Source: Sphaerolaimus hirsutus (taxonomy: Eukaryota > Nematoda > Chromadorea > Monhysterida > Sphaerolaimidae). From it: 64,000 bases of DNA. Below the pieces are notes generated by a model. It was not told where the DNA came from and searched no databases. It worked only from the letters and a program-made list of their open reading frames with translations. The stretch covers positions 9,984,701 to 10,048,700 of the forward strand of contig OZ038450.1 in assembly GCA_964036195.1 (NCBI GenBank), given 5' to 3'. Shown in pieces: positions 57,402 to 64,000 of the stretch. Every line of letters starts with the position of its first letter. Positions within the stretch are counted from its first letter, which is position 1. Made by a program: the position numbers and the translations under genes.

Positions 57402-60400
57402 TCAAGCGAGCAACTTCTCAAAGCACTTGTGGCAGTAGGGCTTGTCCTGGTGCTCCTTGAAGGTGCCCTTGTTGAGCTCGCGACGGCAGAACGTGCACAC
57501 GAAGTGCTCGGGGTGGAAGCGGCGGCCGTTCATGGCGGTGACGCACCGGCCGGCGATGGGCTGGGCGCACACGTGGCACAGCGTGCCGCGCAGCTGGTGG
57601 TAGTGCCGCTCGCAGTACGGCCGGCCCTGGTGCGCGAAGAACGAGCCGCCGTCGAAGCGCACGCCGCACTCCTGCGAGCCGGGCCGCACGAGCTCACTGA
57701 ATTCACGTGCTCGAGCAGGCGTAGGCTCCCTGGCCATGTAAACCCGCCGGCCATGTAGACCGGGCGGACGTGTAATTCTACTCTGCGGCCATGTAGACCC
57801 ATATGTAAGTTTTTCCTCGTCATATTTTGACTTAATTCAAGGAATATCTTCACTTTATAAAGTGAAAAATGACAAAAAACATCAAAAATATACACTTCAA
57901 ATCATCAGATACTAATGACATTTTTTATCATATTTGACCGTATTCGAATGTGTCCACCACTTGAAAAAGTGACAAAAAGGTAAAAATAGTCATTTTTGAC
58001 GCTACATGACCAGCGGGTTTACATGGCCACCGACACAGGGACCTCGAACACGGACACGATGCGTGGAAATGAACTGGGCAACCACGCAGTGGAAAAAAAC
58101 CCTGGTGCATGAGCCATTCGAGCAAGTGACAACTAATTAATAGAGGTCGCTAACTAAATCCACACATGGTTTGCGTGTGAGTTTCTTCTAAGTTCTAGTG
58201 TCCATAAACTGCGGAAGAGGGAAGCGGTTGACAAAAACATGCGGGTGATGACCTTAGTTGGAGCCTGTGCCTCTCCGAATGTAAACCCGCCCCGAATGTA
58301 TACCCGCACCGAATGGAAGCATACCCGCTCCGAAGGTAAGCCCGGCCCGAAGGTAACTGATGCTACCTTCGGGCCGGGCTTACCTTCGACGCGGGTATAC
58401 ATTCAGAGCGGGTATTCATTCGGGCCGGGTTGGAGATAAGCGGAGGGGGGGGGGGCACGACTGGCGGCGCGTGTGCACCCATCAGCGCGGTGCGGCAAAC
58501 ACAAAGGGCAAATAACGATACAAAATGATACCCGAAATGAGTTTAAATTCAATTTCGGGTATCATGTTCAACTGCTAATTTTCAACGTATTCGTGAAAAC
58601 GACATGAAACTAGCAGTTGAAATTAAAACCCGAAATTGAAATTTTGTACAAAATTTCAATTTCGGGTTTTTATTTCAGCTGCTAGTTTCATGTCGTTTTC
58701 ACGAATACGTTGAAAACTAGCAGATGAAAATTATTCCCGGAAATGAGGAGTAAAGATACCCCAAAATGTCGGCAGATCGTTTTCCAAGATGTTGTTTTCT
58801 GTTCAATTAAATGTCAGCAGATCATGTTGCACAAATGTTGCTCGAAAAGACACCGAATCGCATGCCGAACCGGGGGGGGGGTCACTCATCAAACATCAAA
58901 CATCGGTTGCGGTCTTGGCGGCAAAATATAAAGAGCCATGCATTGTTGGGCCTCATTTGTATTGTTATTTGCCCTTTGTGTTTGCCGCACCGCGCCGATG
59001 GGTGCACACGCGCCGCCAGTCGTGCCCCCCCCACTAATCTCCAACCCGCCCCAAATGAATACCCGGTCCGAATGTATACCCGCTCCGAAGGTAAGCCCGG
59101 CCCGAAGGTAGCATCAGTTACCTTCGGGCCGGGCTTACCTTCGGAGCGGGTATGCTTCCATTCGGTGCGGGTATACATTCGGGGCGGGTATACATTCGGA
59201 ATGAGCCTTGGTCCCTTAGTTGTGCAGTTATTCTAATGCGACAACCCGTCAATACTTGAGTTCAGAAACTAGTGCATGCTGAATGGCCGATCCTAACTCA
59301 GTTACCGCTAATTAACGAATAGTTCCTTGAACATTGTCTAATTTCTCAATCGGGAGAATTAAGAATTTTCAGCATATTACCAGAATTGCTTTAACATGTA
59401 ATCTAAATTTATGAATTTTGTTAAAAATCTGATGAAATGAGCTCTCCCTTAAATAATTTTCCAGTAAAAAAGGATGAAAAATGCCCCAGGCAACTATTCG
59501 ACGATTTTCGGTATTTTAAGCGAAGGAAGTCGTTATCAGAAACAAAGTGCTTCAAATTTTCTGGTGCATACCTGCTGTTCGTTCATCATAAAAAATTTGC
59601 AGACAGCACACATTGTCTCGAAGATTTAAGTTCTTTTCACCAATGAATCATTTGACAAATATTCAAAGAGTTTTTTTTCAGTAATCCTAAACTAGGCACC
59701 AGATACTACAAAATCTAGTAAACAAACAGTGCATATTTGAGCAATAAGAATGCAACCTATACAAAAAGACACGTACTTTCGGAAGACACACAAATTACGC
59801 ATTCCAAAAATTATATAGACACAAATAACTCACACTATATCAGTTAGAATGCCCTTCAACAGTAGCTAAGCAGAAGTGGGAACAAAAGATGTGAACAGAG
59901 TATGTGACGAAAGATCGTGCATTACTGGAAGCAAAACAAACGTTAGTATAGTACAGATAAGATCCTACCGAGAAATGTAGAGGGTGCATAACACATAATA
60001 GTTAGCAAAATAAACAAAAGATGGTCACAGAAATATGTAAATACGAAATGTCAAAGCGGCTACCAAGCACCAAAAAGGTTGCGCAAGCCATTAAAAAAAA
60101 ATTCTAGGACGCACCTGGCAGACGAAGCACTCCGGGTGCCAGTGTGTATTGATCGCGGTGATGTAATTGTTTGTGATGGCTTTCTTGCAGCCGTGGCACC
60201 GCGGAGCGAACATGCCGAAGTAACAATTTCGGCAGAACGCCTTGCCTGCGACAGAATCGATAAAATGACTAGACTTACAAAAATATTGCGGCAGAAGTTT
60301 TTTTTTCGAAATGTGAGCAACCGGGGTTCAATCCCACTAGAGGAACAGTTGCGATAAGTTATAGACGGAAAGTAAATTCACGAGTGATATGTGAATTCAT

Positions 60401-61943
60401 AATAAATCATCATTTGCGAATTTACTTTCCACTTAAACCTTATCACTTTACTCAGCGGTGTTGGCACCCCCATTAAAACTGGACTGGATCTCGATTACCG
60501 AATCGGGAACGTTTGGATCGGAACAAAAAATGTAAAAAAGTCGAATGAAAATAAAATAAATCATTATTAACTTTTTTCCATTTTACATGATATTTGACAA
60601 ATTTGCATGGTATTTGACATCCCTGGGATCCCCTACAGAACATCCATGAAAATTGGACAGTATTTTTTCGGAACAGCAGTTTCAGCAATCTACAACCCGT
60701 ACATATGGGATAAAACGCACCATCTTTCTCGTGAAATCCATCGTCGCCGAAATCCGCACCGCACTGTGCACAAAAGAAGTGGTCCACGTGCCAAGTTCGG
60801 TCCAGGGCGGTCACACACCGCTGAAATGTGCAAACGATTCGGCATTTAAAAATCACTATCATCATCATCAAAACTATCAACCAAGTAAACCAACATCTTT
60901 GATGGGTCCATCACAATGGGCACAGCGAGGTGCAAACAGATCATGATAGTCCGCCTCGCAATAACCTTTGCCGGCCCTCTCGTAAAAATTCTTCTCGCCC
61001 AACTCCTCGCCGCAGTGGACGCACACAAAGTGCTCCGGGTGCCACATTTTGCCCAGCGCGATGACAACCTGGGGGCAGTCCCAGACCCTGTCAAGAACCC
61101 TGTAAAATGTCAAATGTCATGCAAAGTGTCAACAGTCATGTAAAATGGCCTGGAAAATTCCAACAAAAATATTTTCCAGGCAATTTTCCATGAGTTTTGA
61201 CACTTTGCATGACGTTTGACATTTTACAAGGCTCTTAACAGTGTCCAGGACACACACCTGCCCCACGATGGTCTTGCCGCAGGCGGCGCACTCGCCCTTG
61301 GGGATGGTGCTCACGCCGTGCTTGACCATGTCGGCGCTGAGGTTGCCCAACATGCTGTCCAACGGGTCGTCCATGGTGGCCGCTCTGGCGCTTGTAGTGG
61401 TCGTTGTGGTTGTTGTGGCAAGTTGCTGCTCGTAGTGGCGCGCGCGCTCACGCACTGGCACTTCTGGCGCGTCGACTGGGAGAGTAGGTAGATTGATTTT
61501 GTAAAAAAACCCTTGTTTTGAGCGATTTGAAAAATCCGACCTTTTAAAATGATAATAGATTTTTTTAAATCGATGCGATTAAAAAGTGGAAAACATCCTC
61601 AGACAGTACTTTGCAAACATCTGCGGTTGCACACGGCAGCTTTCAGAGATTGGGCACGCATCTGCCATTGTTCACGCACCGAAATCCAGATAACAAACAC
61701 GCGTCACAAACAAACACAAACGTCAAAATTACACCCAAACCTAACTCACCAAATTCCTCTTCGACGCTGCGGGGTCGTTGCTGCCGCTGCGGCGAATAGT
61801 CGCGCTGGTGCAGTCGACGCAAATCGGCGTTCTTGGGGCCGGGCGATTTGCGGGACCACGTGTAGGTCAGCTCGCCCGTGGGCGACTTGCTGAAGCGCGC
61901 TCGCAGTGTGCCGCCGGGCGAACGTTCGCCGCTGCCAGGAGAA
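57402..61943 (-). CDS. Pxn: Paxillin, C-terminal part with four LIM domains (5' end not in window)
   Basis: Six exons: 61750-61943, 61258-61475, 60895-61068, 60721-60820, 60115-60245, 57402-57671. They encode a Ser/Arg/Pro-rich linker ([11 protein letters not shown]...SVEEEF), a Thr run, the final LD-like motif [20 protein letters not shown], then four LIM domains: [11 protein letters not shown]...[18 protein letters not shown]...[31 protein letters not shown]; and [20 protein letters not shown] with [17 protein letters not shown]. Order and spacing are those of paxillin, the focal-adhesion scaffold linking integrins, vinculin and FAK. The upstream LD motifs are missing. The first visible exon opens in mid-codon (phase 2), so the 5' exons lie beyond the right edge or in introns I could not resolve. 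LIM1 is split by an introner-like intron; LIM3 by a 2.4 kb intron with a large foldback. Confidence 0.93.
58275..59199. repeat. Compound foldback (palindromic) element in a paxillin intron
   Basis: The outer arms (about 58275-58550 and 58935-59199) are long inverted copies with CCGAATGTATACCCGC and CCGAAGGTAAGCCCGGCC units; each arm has its own GGGCCGGGCTTACCTTCG hairpin. An inner inverted repeat (about 58560-58740) has CATGAAACTAGCAG arms on both sides of AAATTTCAATTTCGGG. No coding frame. Confidence 0.8.
61069..61257 (-). mobile_element. Introner-like element forming a whole paxillin intron
   Basis: On the gene's strand the intron starts GTGTGTGTCCTGGACACTGT and ends GGTCTGGGACTGCCCCCAG. 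Inside, TGTAAAATGTCAAACGTCAT and TGACATTTGACATTTTACAG are inverted arms shared with the SIRT6 intron. Exon joint [14 protein letters not shown] restores LIM1 exactly (human GQVVTAMGKTWH), so the splice sites are secure. Confidence 0.88.
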
Positions 61944-62986
61944 CTGCGTAAAAAGTACACATTTTGATTAGCCGGTGACAATGTAATTTCACATGAAAAT
62001 GAAGTACCGGGTGGCCCACGTCAGGCGCACGGTTTTGATTGGCCCCCAACACATCAAATTTGAATGAAAACCGCTCGAATTTGGTATGGGGGTAAATAAA
62101 TGTACCCCATTTGTTGTGTTAAGTGCACGGTTTCATATCGCAAGATTTCGTGTCAGAACGTGAAAGAGTTTCATATTGACGTTTTTGAATGTGTCCCATT
62201 GTAGATGGTCCTGTGGAGTAACGTTGTTTTGCATACGATGTGATAAATGTGGAAATTTAGTGATATTTATGTGTGTGCTTAACATACTAAATAGGGTCTG
62301 GATCTGGATTTACATCTGGAGGAAAAAAAAGAAAAAAGTGAGCGAGCTCTTTTTCTTAAAGGAGCGGTCAAAGGATCAAATTAGAGGTTTGCTGCGGAAG
62401 GAAGTGGGAGTTTTGGTGTTGCTTTCTGTTAGCTTGACCAGGTTGCCGTTTTTGTTTGTTTTCGACCTTTTTTGTTTGACTGGTAGGTAAAACAACCAAG
62501 TGAGGTTGTTTTTGGACAAGTGCCAAACCAGTGGGGTATTGAGCACTGACTCTGGTGTCCTAACGTATTGGACCTGGAAGGAATTTCACGTCGCGGTTAA
62601 CTACCGAAACGTATTTGACGCTGCACTGTGTAAAGACGCGAACTGCGAAGAAGTGTCGATAGGTGATTCATCGATCATTATTGGCAGAGTGCCAAACTGT
62701 GTCGGATTGAGACATAACAGGGCTTGATTTAAAGCCTGGAATAGTGCCTCGCTAATAGTTTTACGAGAGCATGTTACATTGTATGTACCATTCCTCAAAC
62801 ACGCTTGCAGCTCTGCTGTTAGCTCTCAAGTAGAGAGAGAGGGCATATTGGCGATCTGCCAAAGTTGACATAACTACTTATTTGGCAGTGTGCCAAGACT
62901 GGCACAGTGCCAATTAGTATTAGTCACTGATATCGCAAAAAAGAAAAAAGTTGAAACAAGACGAAATCGCAGTTTTCGGTTTAAAA
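61944..62986. other. Non-coding stretch between paxillin exon and the right-edge gene
   Basis: I find no exon on either strand that fits paxillin (needs a phase-2 donor on the minus strand). It may be a paxillin intron with the + strand gene nested in it, or the promoter region of that gene. Confidence 0.45.
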
Positions 62987-64000
62987 ATGTCTGGCGACGA
63001 GGAACGCGGACGCCCGGAGGAAAATCGCGGTGAGGACGCGAGCGAGGACGGAAATTTGGCCATAATGGAAGAGGACGACTCGCTTTTAGAGCCGATGCCT
63101 GAAAATGTGCCGAAAAAGAATGACAAAGAACCCGCGGTTGGTTTAAAAGCGAAACAGTGAGTTTTCGCACTTTATGGGTTCTTGCTCGTTACTGCACTTG
63201 TTATGTTCACGGTGATGAACATAATCGCTTGTGATTTTGTCGATGTCCATGATCAAATATACGGACATGCCTTGCCCGAAGTAAGGGTGCGTTCGATAAA
63301 ATTCCGAACTGAAACGCTGCCAACTGCCTTGCAGGAAAGCAGTGGGGCGTGCTCAGCATCGCTGGCCGCGAAAAAGCGCAAGGCCGAAGAAGACACGGCA
63401 AAAACTCCAAAGCGCATGCGCGACACAGAAGAGCGCACGCAGGAAGACACTTTGAGGTCTGCCCGACGCGATATAAGGCACGGCATTGAAAAGGACGGCG
63501 AAGATGCCTACACATGCCTCGCTGACATGGATTTCGTGTTGTCCGTATTGATGGACAATGAACGCCGCATGTGCGCTCTGGAAAGGCGTGCTCACAAGTC
63601 CGAAAAACGCTATTCCGACTTGAGAGATCGGGTTAGCGATCTCGAAAGCGACACTTCATCGCCCTGCGAAACACCGCCGGCCCGCACGCCACCGATAAAA
63701 TTCGCGGCCTATGAATTTTCAGAACAACTAAGTCTGACGTGGCCGTATCCTGTCATGCTGGATCACTGTGACGATCCATATCCATGCATGATGCTGGCTT
63801 TGATGCGGGTTAGATGCTTAAACGCGTTTATAGCGCCACTTTTGTGTAGTAATGACACGACCTACTTACAGTTGCAAATGGAGCACTGCGGTGCATCTGA
63901 TGATGATTACACCGAATTGGCGCATGTGTCAGCGGCGTACCGGTGCCATAGTGGCGCCGGCTTCGATGAGCGCTGGTACGACTGGTACCGCGATACGCAA
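62987..64000 (+). CDS. Unrecognised nuclear-type protein, 3' end beyond the window
   Basis: ATG at 62987 opens MSGDEERGRPEENRGEDASE and a very acidic stretch to 63156, where GTGAGT is a consensus donor. A compatible acceptor at 63342 (GGAAAGCAG) leads to an open frame that runs to the window end: KKRKAEEDTAKTPKRMRD (basic, nuclear-signal-like), an acid/basic helical stretch (MDNERRMCALERRAHKSEKR), a Pro-rich hinge TPPARTPP, then a more globular part with AHVSAAYRCHSGAGFDERWY. I recognise no family. The proposed intron (63157-63342, 186 bases) is a multiple of three; without splicing, one TGA at 63158 is the only stop in the frame, and the intron frame has a hydrophobic run (YGFLLVTALVMFTVMNIIAC). 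It could be a host gene or part of a larger mobile element. Confidence 0.5.

Noticed and set aside
60325..60350. tRNA-like B-box (GGGGTTCAATCCC)
   Set aside because: No matching acceptor, D-arm or anticodon arm can be folded around it; the tips of the GATCCC elements resemble a B-box in the same accidental way.

Overview
The window is nuclear DNA from an animal. Its genes are broken into many short exons by GT-AG introns, and its intergenic DNA is full of small non-autonomous DNA transposons. The Prospero-type homeodomain protein has the arthropod/nematode form of the conserved C-terminus ([22 protein letters not shown]), so I infer an ecdysozoan, most likely an arthropod. No species can be named from sequence alone.

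Layout: prospero (+, 8040-15135); a short ZMYND8/11-like MYND-finger gene (-, 16426-about 20959); PSMD10/gankyrin (-, 21614-25410); a yippee-like gene (-, 27939-28798); an 8 kb repeat-rich intergenic stretch; mitochondrial ribosomal protein uS9m (-, 36882-40762); SIRT6 (-, 40911-46590); TIPRL (-, 47416-50549); a DELE1-like mitochondrial Sel1-repeat gene (+, 50767-53782), divergent from TIPRL; paxillin (-, 57402-61943, 5' end outside the window); and an unrecognised + strand gene running off the right edge (62987-64000). Exons were joined by hand from homology, splice sites and phase. Each gene listed as complete gives an open frame of near-normal family length. The genes have unrelated housekeeping or developmental roles and do not form a pathway. 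Two gene pairs are tightly packed: SIRT6 ends 148 bp before uS9m starts, and TIPRL and the DELE1-like gene start 217 bp apart.

The most unusual feature is the relation between mobile DNA and introns. A family of short inverted-repeat elements (arms begin with xCAGTCCCAGACCCTGTAAAATG) makes up the whole of one SIRT6 intron (41140-41307) and one paxillin intron (61069-61257), and supplies both splice sites. Relics lie in introns of three further positions (prospero twice, MYND gene) and perhaps more. These behave as introner-like elements. In addition, four families of hAT-like MITEs with clean 8-bp target duplications sit in introns, several directly upstream of 3' splice sites; one landed inside the polypyrimidine tract of a uS9m intron. 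About half of the hand-read 5' splice sites have T or C at +3 (GTTGGT, GTTTGT, GTCAGT), which is unusual for an animal.
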